The notes beneath the pieces are model-generated. The model worked only from the letters and a program-made list of their open reading frames with translations, searched no databases and had not been told where the DNA came from. From Talaromyces rugulosus (Eukaryota; Ascomycota; Eurotiomycetes; Eurotiales; Trichocomaceae), in the NCBI RefSeq assembly GCF_013368755.1, contig NC_049562.1, positions 3,224,001-3,288,000 on the forward strand: DNA of 64,000 nt, written 5' to 3'. Positions 24,252 to 34,609 of this stretch are shown here, in pieces; the stretch's first letter is position 1; every line of letters begins with the position of its first letter. The translations under genes were made by a program, and so were the position numbers.

Positions 24252-26141
24252 ATGCTGGCAATGGGACTCTGGACGGGGCTATGGGGCCTCCTGTCTGGGA
24301 TTCTATCTATTTTTTATGATGTAGCACTCTTTTGGGAAGAAGTACGTTGCATCACTTAAGCTTTCCCAACTGTTGAGAAAACTAACGCTTCTCGAGAAAT
24401 GTGTTTCTTGGTGGAGATCTAGGTCTCCACGAGACCAACTTTCATATTATTTGGCCAATGCAGAAACTTTTGAAGACTGGGAAGAGGCCGCATTTCGACT
24501 TGATGAATTGTTAAGCGCTGATCTATGGTAAAATCGGATTACTACCTATGTTTCTACTATCCAAGCTCTGACTTTAAACTCTAGGCGGCAAACCCCAACA
24601 AGTCAACAATATGACTATCGGCTTATTTTACAAAGACTGGAGTCGATCATAAGCGCCAGAGAAAATGAGGATGCCCTTACTCTGGTAAACATCCTTCGCT
24701 CTGGATTAGTACGCAATCTTGGCAACATAACTTCGTTGAAACTGTTCAACCGCGCATATGCAGGCACGAAACTTTTGATTGACGATTATATTACTCAAGT
24801 TGCTCTCTCGATTCAGCATGTGACAGCTTTACAGACCATCCCAATGCATGCTAGCGGATTTACTTCGCAAGCAAAGCTGGAGTTACTTCATGACACGAGG
24901 CAGGCTTTTGGGAGAACCTCACTTGTCTTGCAAGGAGGGTCTGCTTTTGGTCTTTGTCATCTGGGTATTATCAAAGCGTTACACCTTCGCGGCCTTTTAC
25001 CTCGGATAATTACAGGCACTGCAACGGGGGCTTTAGTCGCCGCTCTCGTGGGTGTTCATACGGAAGATGAGCTTCTCGATTTTCTAAATAGTGACAAAAT
25101 CGATCTAACGGCGTTTGGTCGGCAAAAAGGAGGGGCCTCTAATGGCAAAAGCGATAATTGGTTCCAGACGGCTGTCCGGCGTCTGCGGCGATACTTTAAG
25201 GAAGGAAGCCTTCTCGATATAAATGTACTAGAAGAATGTGTGCGAGCTAATGTTGGCGACATGACTTTTGAAGAGGCCTATGTAAAGTCGAAAAGGATTT
25301 TGAATATCACTGTCGCTGCTTCTGGAAAGGGGACGTTTCCCAACCTACTGAACTACCTGACGGCGCCTAATGTGGTGAGTGTGGTAACTCAATTTCATTG
25401 TTTGTTCTGTACTAACTGACAGTATAGCTGGTCTGGTCGGCTGCACTTGCTTCGAATACATCATCAAGAGCACTGTATTCTCCTGTTACTCTGTACTGCA
25501 AGGACGAGACTGGTGCAATCGTCCCATGGCCCCATACACAAGATGTCACCTTCCGCTCGTGGCATCAGGTCAATCTTAGCGGACGGGAATCGCCCCTGGC
25601 ACGGCTTGCGGAGCTGTTCAACGTCAACCACTTCATTGTGTCGCAGACTCGGCCCTTTGCAGTTCCTTTCTTGTATTCGGAATCCAACCCTGCACAGCGA
25701 CTAAGCGGCCAGCGAAGTCTTACCAGACCACTTATGCGTCTTGTAATGCTGGAAATCCGTCACAGGCTGAAACAACTTGATTACCTTGGCTTTTTACCGG
25801 GCAGTCTGCGACAGGTACTCATCGACGAGAATATCCCCGGGCCGAGTTTGATTCTGATCCCAGATCTAAACGCGAGCGACCTGCTCAAGCTCTTCCAGAA
25901 CCCAACCAAGACGGGGCTGGACTACTGGATTCTCCGCGGGGAGAGAGGGGTGTGGCCTGCGGTCAGCGCGCTCAAGGTCCGATGCGCAATCGAGATCGAA
26001 CTAGACCGGTGCTATCAGACTGTGCGACGACGCCGGTCCAGTGATATCAGCCAACATAATAGTGGAACTATTACTAGCCGACACGGCGCAAATGAGGGCG
26101 TGCCACGAAAACGCAGGCCAAGCGGCCATGAGCTAGAATAG
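24252..26141 (+). CDS. Patatin/Tgl-type lipase homologue lacking its catalytic dyad
   Basis: Four exons, 24252-24341, 24397-24527, 24585-25374 and 25428-26141, give about 574 residues. An ATG at 24261 has better context and would remove three residues. After a hydrophobic N-terminus there is the DUF3336 helical region typical of yeast Tgl3/4/5 lipases, then the patatin domain. Its oxyanion loop GGSAFGLCHLG is intact. The nucleophile elbow, normally G-x-S-x-G, reads GTATGA, so Ala (codon 25021-25023) stands where Ser is needed. The usual W-I-D-G-S segment before the LxRLxELFNVNHFIVSQ block reads SWHQVNLSG, so the catalytic Asp is also missing. The frame and splice sites are intact, so I read it as a probable pseudoenzyme rather than a pseudogene. 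Lipid droplets or ER would be the expected site. Confidence 0.85.
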
Positions 26142-26857
26142 ACTAATAATAGCAGTGGTATGCATTGCGAAGCCCGCAGCATTGGCAATGAAGCATAAGC
26201 GCATAGATAGCGTAGCTACCAATATCAGGCATCAGCGTTTTGTCCAGTTCCCCAACATCCGAAGGGTAGCAGCAGGTTATCAGATTCGTCCTTTGTACTC
26301 TATATTCCGTAGGGCTTTGCGTCTGTGGCTGAGCACGCAATTGCTCATAGACGCACCGCCACATTTCATTACAGCTTTGCCCCACCCCGGCCCCATCCTA
26401 GGCAAAATAGGCATCCCGCCGGCCCACCGATTGGCCCGCTTACCATGAGCCGTGGGGCGGAGATCTTGGCATTGTGGCTGGTTACGTAGGGATACCGGAA
26501 GGCGGAAGGCGCGCTCTTGCCTCTTCGGGGAAAGCGCCGCTTGACTAAGGCGGCAGGCCCCACACGTGCCCGCTGTGATTCGCCTCGGCTTCGATACAGG
26601 GGCGCTTGGCATCGTCAGCGGAGCCCTCTTTCCCTCTGAGACTGACGGGCGACTTAGCGATCCTCAATTCGAGTTGGTCAGCGTGGAGGAGCTCTTTCTC
26701 TTTTTTTAATCTTCTGTTGACTCTCCCCTAAAGCATCCACTTCCTCCTGCTTCCTCATCCTCCTCCTCCATTCTCTTCTCCCTCCCATTGTGATCAATTG
26801 CGCACTCTCTAGTCCTGTTCTTGGTTTCGTGTCAAGCTCCCCTGGAAGCAGTTAGTC
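26142..26857. promoter_or_regulatory. Intergenic region with a CT-rich leader
   Basis: The middle is GC-rich. About 26690-26810 is a strong pyrimidine tract (repeated tcctcc) directly before the PhoD-like start and probably marks its transcription start. No gene is supported. Confidence 0.5.
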
Positions 26858-29160
26858 ATGGCTGGAGTGGTTCCTCCCCAGAGCTCCGTCGCATTGGAGC
26901 AGACGCGACAGAACTTCGGTAGGCCATTTCCCCCCCTCGGGCAGCTGTTTCGAGCAGAATATAAGCTAACATGTACTCTGATTTCTGCCGCCAGACAATC
27001 TCACTTTCAACGGGAATGAGAGCAGCGCCGGTCGCCCCTTGGAGGTGATATGTGGTCCTTTGCTCAACTATATGCGCATGAGCGTCGATAACGAATCATC
27101 AACATGGTACGGCAGCGTCCTCGTCGTGACTGCGCCGGGCCTAGGTCAGCCGGAACTGGCTCTGCGACACGCAGGTCCCGTAACGCAAGCAGACAACAAT
27201 GGGACAACCCAACAACCGCATACAACGACGACTCGGGCCACCAAACTTTACGAAGACCCGCACAAAGCGTTTTGGAGATTTTCGATCTCGCTTCCTTTGA
27301 GCGAGTATGAAGCGAAGTGGGAATACACTATCCCTGGATATCAGTATGCGAACGGTTCCCAAGTCCCCAACTCGTGGAGTTTTGCCGTTCCTGCTCGGAG
27401 CCAGTCTATGCGCATCATGTTCCATTCCTGCAATGGTTTCTCCGTCGGAACTGATACTGATAGCTGGGCTGGCCCTGCGTTGTGGAATGACGTTCTCCGA
27501 GTCCACGCACAGCGTCCGTTTCACGTAATGATAGGAGGCGGTGATCAGATATACAACGACGGCATTCGCGTCGATGGGCCACTCCGCGAATGGACGGAAA
27601 TTTCCAACCCTCACAAGCGCCAGCATCATGAATTTGATGGCACGCTGAGGGCGCAATGTGACGAGTATTATTACAACAATTATGTACGCTGGTATGGACA
27701 TGAGCCTTTCAAAACTGCCAATGGTCAGATCGCTCAGATCAATATCTGGGATGACCATGACATCATTGATGGCTTTGGGTCGTATACAGACCATTTCATG
27801 AAATGCGCCGTGTTCCGCGGGATTGGTGGTGTCGCTTTCAAGTACTACTGCTTGTTCCAACACCACATTCCTCCCCCCAAGTCGACTTTCACCACGGATG
27901 TCCCGGTGGGTATTGACCCTCGTCAAGTGGAGAACACATTCGTTCTCGAGGAAACCCATGATGACCCGAGATGGATTATGGGCAAGAGCCCTGGCCCATA
28001 TGTCGAGGAAAAAAGCCGCAGTCTGTACATGCGCCTGGGAAAACGGATCGCCTTTGCAGGGATCGACGCGCGCACGGAACGCACTCGTCACCAGGTCAAT
28101 TACCCAGAGACATACGATCTCATCTTTGACCGCCTTGACCGAGAAGTCGCCGAGTCGAACGGGGAGATCAAGCACCTTATTTTGCTCCTTGGTGTCCCCA
28201 TTGCGTATCCACGTCTCGCATGGCTAGAGAACATACTTACGTCTCCTTTGATTGCTCCCATTCGCTTGTTGAATAAGCGATTTGGCTTGGGCGGTGGCTT
28301 GTTCAACAAGTTTGACGGACAAGTCGACCTCTTGGATGATCTTGACGATCACTATACCGCGCGACAGCACAAGACGGAGCGTCGGGAGCTGATTCAGCGT
28401 CTACAACAGTTCTCGAAGCGTCATTCAGTGAGAGTGACGATTTTGGGCGGTGACGTTCACTTGGCTGCGCTGGGTCGGTTCTATTCGAAAGTCAACCTGA
28501 ACATTCCGGTTGAGAATGACCATCGCTTCATGCCGAACATTGTCAGTAGCGCCATTACAAACAAGCCGCCTCCAAAGGCAGTCGCCAACCTCCTCGCACG
28601 AAGGAATAAGATCCATCACCTGGACCGCGACACCGATGAGACCCTCATGTCTTTGTTCGACAAGCAGCCCGGCGGTGTGGAGAAGGGTGCTTCTTGGAAC
28701 AATGTTACCATGCCATCGCGAAACTATGCTTGCATTACCGAAATCGAGTCGCATGCCGCCAACGGTTCCACAGGACAGCCACTTTCTTTAGTGCCAACCC
28801 AGCACCCTAAGGATGGGCATTCACCGCTACATCTGGGCGAAGAACATGTTGGTACAGTGCATCAAGCTGCGGATGGTGTCAGCAACACCAGTGCTCTAGC
28901 TGGTGGCTTGGATGTTGCAATCCGAGTAGAAATCGAGCAAGGAAACAGAGACGGTAATACAGAGGGCTATGGTTTGAGCAGTAAGTGTTCCTGTCTGTTT
29001 GGTTCGAATTCCACAGTACTAATCTATATGCAACATTTCAGTTCCTGCACTGTTTCCTCCACTGCACACTCCTATCCCCGTGCCCGGTTCCGCTGCTGGC
29101 TCTGTTCCCAGTTCTGCTCCTCGCTCTGCTATTTATGCCCGAAACGACAACGAAGCTTGA
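26858..29160 (+). CDS. PhoD-like phosphatase
   Basis: Three exons, 26858-26918, 26995-28980 and 29042-29160, give 721 residues. Metallophosphatase motifs are clear: GGGDQIYND at about residue 201, WDDHDIIDGFGSY at about 272 and GGDVHLAALG at about 505, which together supply the metal-binding Asp and His residues. The N-terminal part is a beta-rich domain seen in fungal PhoD-like proteins, and no signal peptide is evident. The C-terminal 100 residues are Ser/Gly/Pro-rich. The substrate is unknown; classical PhoD enzymes are phosphodiesterases/alkaline phosphatases. The last intron (61 nt) has no in-frame stop, so its retention would give a different C-terminus. Confidence 0.9.
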
Positions 29161-29867
29161 TTGCTACGTCTTGTCGAAATGCTTTAATCTTCTTGAAACC
29201 CAATATATGCATATAATTATATATACCAACTCTATTTCATTCCCCCTTTCCCTAGTCCCACCCATACCCCTATTGTATTTAGTTCTTACTCTATGCAGCT
29301 ACAATCAAAACATGACTTCATGTGTGAACGTGCTACTAGCCAGGCAGAGTAGAGCCTCATCCGGCCAGATAAACCCCACAAACCAAAAATATTATTTTTA
29401 ACAAGGAAGTCATTCTAGAGTCTCTGTTTCTGTTCGAAAATATCTCACGTGATGCCGAGTGGGGTATAATGTATTTAGTGTTTACTTAGTGCGGCAGCGA
29501 CTGAAGCTTGTAGAATGATATCGCTGGATTGGCAGCCGGGTGACCTACTCATTGTCGCTTCGTCATATCATATAGAGCGACAGCCTCATTTGTTATCCTT
29601 AGCTTCTGTAGCCTTTCATGGGGAAGCGTGTGTAACATTCGCTTATCACGAGACCCCCGCCGTCCAGCACCTGTCTATCTATATTATCTCACCTTATCAT
29701 CCTGACATTCAGGCTTGACAAGAGAAAGCATCAATGAATAGGGCCGGAAACAAGAATTATAGCCCATAGCAACAGCAAGACGGAAAGGAAAACGGGTCTT
29801 GAGATAGAGCCACCGGCTCATAGGTCGACAACGCTTCTCATGCCTTTACTGAAGCACATGCCTTTCC
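29161..29867. other. Intergenic region upstream of a Zn2Cys6 regulator
   Basis: AT-rich in the left half and unremarkable in the right. It should hold the promoter of the regulator gene at 29868. No gene is seen. Confidence 0.45.
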
Positions 29868-31421
29868 ATGACACCCAAGCGAGTGAGAACTGTCGAGGGC
29901 TCATGCTGGCTATGCAAAGATCGCCGGGTTCTATGCGACTTGCAGCAGCCTCGTTGCTCCCGATGCGTGTCCAAAGGTGAACCATGTGAATACGGTGAGG
30001 TACGCTTGCGCTGGTGCAATGGCGTAGCGGCTCGAGGCCGATATGCTGGTCAGAATGTACCTGTGTCAATACCATCAGCCAGGAGGGATTCTTCTAGAGG
30101 GTCGTTAGGAAAGACACCGCCGTTGCAATCAACCGAAAACGATCAAGGTGATGGGGAAGTCCCTAAAGTCGAAACATTGTCGCCAGTAAGCTCCAATGCA
30201 CTACAGATATCGGGGCTTTCATCACAAGTGACAGCAGAGCAGCTATTGCTCTATTTTTCCAACGTCGTGGTCGACCGTTTCAGCCTTTCCACGGATCGGA
30301 TATCGATTAATCTCCCATCAGTATGCGAAGAGCCTGCTCTTCGTGACTCGATGAGCGCCGTTGCAAATGCACATCATGTTCTTTCCCTGTATCCTGGTCG
30401 TCCAGGTGTAGGGCTCGCCAAGAAGAGGGCACGTTGGAGCGCTATTCACAATTTCCGAGCTCGGCTGGAATGCCCGAGCATGGAGTCGAGGACACCGGGC
30501 CTCGATCTGTTCATGGCCAACGTCCTGCTCTGTATACTAGACGGAGTCATTGACCCGCATGACGAAAGCGCAGCTACTCATATGCATTATCGCGGCGGAC
30601 GAGCAATCCTCAGTCAATGGAAGCTTCAGAAACAGTTATATCAGGAAAAACGCGGCTTGCCGGCTTTGATGTTGTCTGTTTTTGCAACCATGGATTTGAC
30701 ATACTCGATGCTTAGCGGTGAAGAACAGTATTTTCAGCATACTATCTGGAATGGCTTTGCTGAGAGTGATGGCTGGTGGGGGACTCTTCCTCAAGATGAT
30801 CCCTTTTTGGAAGTTATGTGTACTCTATCGCGTCTGACTCGACTGGGGTCTCTCGTAAGCAAGGGCCTTGATTTTCCTGATGAGGCCCTCAACGAGGAAG
30901 TGAGTACTCTCCTGACGACTCTGCAGGGCCCTCCCCAGATTCCGTATGATATTTCTTGTCCCGAAAGAATGGACTTGGAAGACCAACCGGCTCCTCTATT
31001 GCTTTTTACCTCGCCAGGCCACCACGATTTAGATCACAACCAGTCATGGATTGTCTTCTGCAATGCATACCGGATTGCCGGTCTAATATACGCGTACCGC
31101 GTCTTTTATCGGCTAAATTTCGGCGATCCCTTGATACAACAGGCCGTGAACCTGGGTATACAAGCCGTCTGCAAAACACGACTAACAGGCAAACTATCAC
31201 ACTGCTTGCTCTTCCCAGCGCTCGTAATCGGAAGCCATTGCCAATCCAACGAAGACCAGGCAGCGATACTCGCGACGATCCAATCAACCGCGGCATTCTT
31301 GCATTTTGGGTCGCTTCGAGTTATGGAGAGCTTTTTGCATCGAGTGTGGGAGCGAGCTCCAGCGGCGGAGACTTGGTGGCAGTTTTTTGAGCCGATTTCC
31401 AAGAAGGCCTTTTTATTTTGA
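29868..31421 (+). CDS. Zn2Cys6 transcription factor
   Basis: A single exon codes for 517 residues. The zinc cluster is at the N-terminus, with cysteines 13, 16, 23, 30, 33 and 40 (C-x2-C-x6-C-x6-C-x2-C-x6-C) and the basic stretch KDRR between the second and third. A Ser/Pro-rich linker leads to a helical C-terminal region of the fungal-specific regulator type (Fungal_trans_2-like), with segments such as SAVANAHHVLSLYPG and DLFMANVLLCILDG. It is a nuclear DNA-binding regulator with unknown targets. The nearest downstream gene on the same strand is a permease 1.3 kb away, so regulation of that transporter is possible but unproven. Confidence 0.88.
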   Translation: MTPKRVRTVEGSCWLCKDRRVLCDLQQPRCSRCVSKGEPCEYGEVRLRWCNGVAARGRYAGQNVPVSIPSARRDSSRGSLGKTPPLQSTENDQGDGEVPKVETLSPVSSNALQISGLSSQVTAEQLLLYFSNVVVDRFSLSTDRISINLPSVCEEPALRDSMSAVANAHHVLSLYPGRPGVGLAKKRARWSAIHNFRARLECPSMESRTPGLDLFMANVLLCILDGVIDPHDESAATHMHYRGGRAILSQWKLQKQLYQEKRGLPALMLSVFATMDLTYSMLSGEEQYFQHTIWNGFAESDGWWGTLPQDDPFLEVMCTLSRLTRLGSLVSKGLDFPDEALNEEVSTLLTTLQGPPQIPYDISCPERMDLEDQPAPLLLFTSPGHHDLDHNQSWIVFCNAYRIAGLIYAYRVFYRLNFGDPLIQQAVNLGIQAVCKTRLTGKLSHCLLFPALVIGSHCQSNEDQAAILATIQSTAAFLHFGSLRVMESFLHRVWERAPAAETWWQFFEPISKKAFLF

Positions 31422-32719
31422 AAGCTAGATTCTTTAGGGTTTGGAATTTCATTAATGTGTGCAAGTTACACAAACGTCGAATGTATTGGTATGTGCCTGT
31501 CCAGCCCTTTACCTATATTGGGTGATTTGACATGCACGTTTTCGGACGAGCCACGTCTAGTTCATGTTTACTTTTTCTTTCTTTAACTGACACATGGTAT
31601 CTGCAGCGTATTTCAAAGCATTGTATTATTCTAATCAGCCAATGTTGCAATTGACTGTGGTGAACATTTACATGTGCGGGGAACATCGATTGATGACCTA
31701 TCTATAATCTCAACAACTCTTTTTTTAGCTTTCACACTTGTCGATTATTACCTAATTCTGTCCCAAGCTAATCAATCAAGCTTCTAAGAAATCATGACTA
31801 AAAGACTGAGATATCTCATGCCAAGACCAGGGTTAAGCTTAAGCCCAGAAAGGCAACTTTTTCCACGATGGTTTTTTTTTTCCTCATTTGGCTGTCTACA
31901 GCCAGATCCGGTCTATCAGTTAGTTTATCCTTTGTGTCTATTAACTCTATTAACTCAACTCTATTGCCGTGTGTCACAGTGCAGCACTGGTGAGGAGTAA
32001 TCAATGCCATTGTCATGATGCGTGGGTGGCCTATCTAACTACCCGATTAGGCTAAGGCGAATGCACCTCCATCACCACCGCCACAATTCTCTGCATTCAA
32101 CCTCGACTAAGCACGCTAACTAATAGACAGTGCCTGATTTACGAGTGTGCTGCAGATAGTTCAACGGCGATCTTCTGCACATTGGGTCGGAGATACTACG
32201 TACTCGCTCAACTCTAGTCTCCGGCACATTCCTTATCTCGTTGTGCGGGGAACAAGACGACAAGGCCAATTGACTGCTGTCTGAGCGTGAGCTATGCTTG
32301 CTGCACTACAGGCATGATGCATCAAGTACATGAAGACGCATCGACGCCCCAGTCCAGGGCGACAAAATGGTTGCAGGAGCTGGTTGCAGGAGCTACACTC
32401 ACCTGCAAGCCACCCTCAATTTTTAACTTGCTGCCCATTCAAGTGTGCATGTCACCAATTCTACTGCTATTTTCTCTGCACGGCACTCATTATTGAGGAA
32501 ATCCCTATATTGTATACTGGTTTGATCGCCCTGGATTGACGTGACGCGATCCTGGTAAGGTTACACGGAAATAGCGTCTCCTGTTGCCGTTTCGTCATCT
32601 CGCATGTCTGAGCTGATTCCGTGGCAATAGGTTGCTCACAGCAACTGGAGATAGTGTATCATAGTCCATCTAAAAACGCCAAATACGCTATCCGACATAG
32701 TATCTACTGAGGATTCCGG
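31422..32719. other. Long intergenic region upstream of the permease
   Basis: Nearly 1.3 kb with no supported gene. A perfect 13-bp direct repeat in tandem (tggttgcaggagc, twice) lies at 32368-32393. A long regulated promoter for the permease would fit, but no binding site can be named. Confidence 0.5.
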
Positions 32720-34313
32720 ATGGCAGACACCAAAGAATCCCTGCCCGTCGTCGGGCCATCGCCCTCGAGCGAAGAAAAGCTCGGGGCCAAGGAGGAAGGG
32801 CTGGAACAATTGGGCTATACCCAAGAGCTGGCGCGCAACCGGTCGCTCATCACACTACTGTTCCAGACGCTGGCTATTGCTGCGATTCCCTACGGTGAGG
32901 GCGGTCCTCTGATCAGCGCCATCTATGGCGGTGGGCCGTTGTCACTCTTCGTTGGCTGGATTGTTGTTTGTGTCTTGGACGAATGCGTTGCCCTTTCTCT
33001 TGCTGAGCTAGCATCACGCTGGCCTACCTCGGCTGGTCCGTATTACTGGGCTTTCCAAATCGCGCCCCAGAGATCCAAAACAGTATTGTCCTTTGTTAAT
33101 GGCTGGGTGTGGCTGATTGGGAACTGGACTATTACCTTGTCGGTAAACTTTGGTTTTGCTTCTCTGTTGTCGGGGACCATTTCCATGTATCATCCCGACT
33201 GGACTGCCAATGCCTGGCAGCTGCTTTTGATTTTCTATGCCATCTGCTTGACATCTCTGGTCATTTGCACCTTTGGTAACCGCTTCTTGCCAATGGTTGA
33301 TATCATCTGCGCGGCCTGGACGGCTGTCAGCATTCTGATTATTCTAATTGCACTATCAGTCAAGGCTAACGTTGGCCGTCACGATGCTTCGTACTCTCTA
33401 GGGCACTATGACACCAGCCTATCTGGATGGGGCGGATTCACGTTCTTTATTGGATTGCTACCAGCTGCATATTGCTTTTCGGCCATCGGTATGATTTCCT
33501 CCATGGCCGAAGAGTGTGCCAACGCAGTCGTCAAAGTACCACAAGCCATCGCCCTGTGTATTCCAGTTGGGGGCATTGCTGGCTTATTCTTCATCATCCC
33601 CATCTGCGTCACCCTACCTCCCCTCTCAGACATTCTAGACGCCCCTGCAGCTCAAGCTCTGCCATATATCTTCCACGTAGTCATGGGCTCCCCCGGCGGC
33701 GGACTAGGCTTGATTTTTTTGGTCCTCGCCATCACGCTCTTCTGCTCGATCAGCATCACAGTCGCCGCATCACGATCCACCTGGGCATTTGCGCGTGACG
33801 ACGCGATTCCACTCTCCAAGATCTGGGCTCAGGTCAACCATCGACTGGGCGTGCCCGTGTGGTCTCTTGTGCTGCTCACCGTCATTCAGATGCTTCTGGG
33901 GTTGATCAATCTCGGCAGTTCCAGCGCATTCACTGCGTTTGTCTCTGTGGGTGTGGTGGCGCTGGCTGTCAGCTATGCGATCCCCATCGGCACCAGCCTG
34001 TTCCACAAACGCACCGAAGTCAACAAGGCTCGTTTCACGTGCGGCCCTGTCATTGGTACGGCGGTGAATGTGGTTGCTCTGCTGTGGATTGCCTTTGAGC
34101 TGGTGCTTTTCTGTATGCCTACTGCTCTGCCGGTTACCAGGGTTAGTATGAATTACGCCTCGGTGGTCTTTTTGGGATTTATGGCTATTTCGGGAGTATG
34201 GTATGGGGTGTATGCGCGAAAATGTGAGTATATCTCTTCCGGTATATCTCTTTGTGTCCCTGTCTAATGGTTTAATAGCGTACAAGGGACCTCCGGCATC
34301 CGATGGACTGTGA
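32720..34313 (+). CDS. APC-superfamily permease (fungal GABA/choline/amino-acid type)
   Basis: Two exons, 32720-34223 and 34279-34313, give 512 residues; the last exon codes for only 11 residues plus the stop. About twelve hydrophobic segments are seen. The N-terminal region shows the pattern of the fungal GABA/choline permease group: LGYTQELARNRSLITLLFQT, then AIPYGEGGPL, and later LASRWPTSAGPYYWAF. Family members import small amines and amino acids such as GABA or choline across the plasma membrane; the substrate cannot be told from sequence. The ATG lies 39 bases after a stop in frame and gives a 30-residue hydrophilic N-terminus. A Zn2Cys6 gene lies upstream on the same strand. Confidence 0.88.
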
Positions 34314-34609
34314 GTAAAGGAAAATGGGTATGAAAGACTAAAAAGTCAAAATGATTCAGCAGGCTTCTGTGACATTGACTAATTAATTGTTTATTCGGTC
34401 AACGTTTCAGCACGTCTGAGATCAGTACAATATCAAGAATCGAATAGTTATATCAACTGATATGTAGGAAACTCAATGTTGTAAACAAGTTCAATATTAA
34501 ATAAGACACACCAAAGCTATATAATACATATTTACACATACATACGCCTGATCAATCCTCCAACTCACTATATCGCAATGCAAAGCCACAAGTCAAAAGA
34601 GAAACGCTG
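34314..34609. other. Convergent 3' intergenic region
   Basis: About 300 AT-rich bases between convergent stops. Nothing beyond 3' UTR-like sequence is seen. Confidence 0.5.

Noticed and set aside
27141..28175. Long open frame (344 codons) on the minus strand
   Set aside because: It lies antisense inside the PhoD-like gene; the translation has no family features and arises from codon bias of the real gene.
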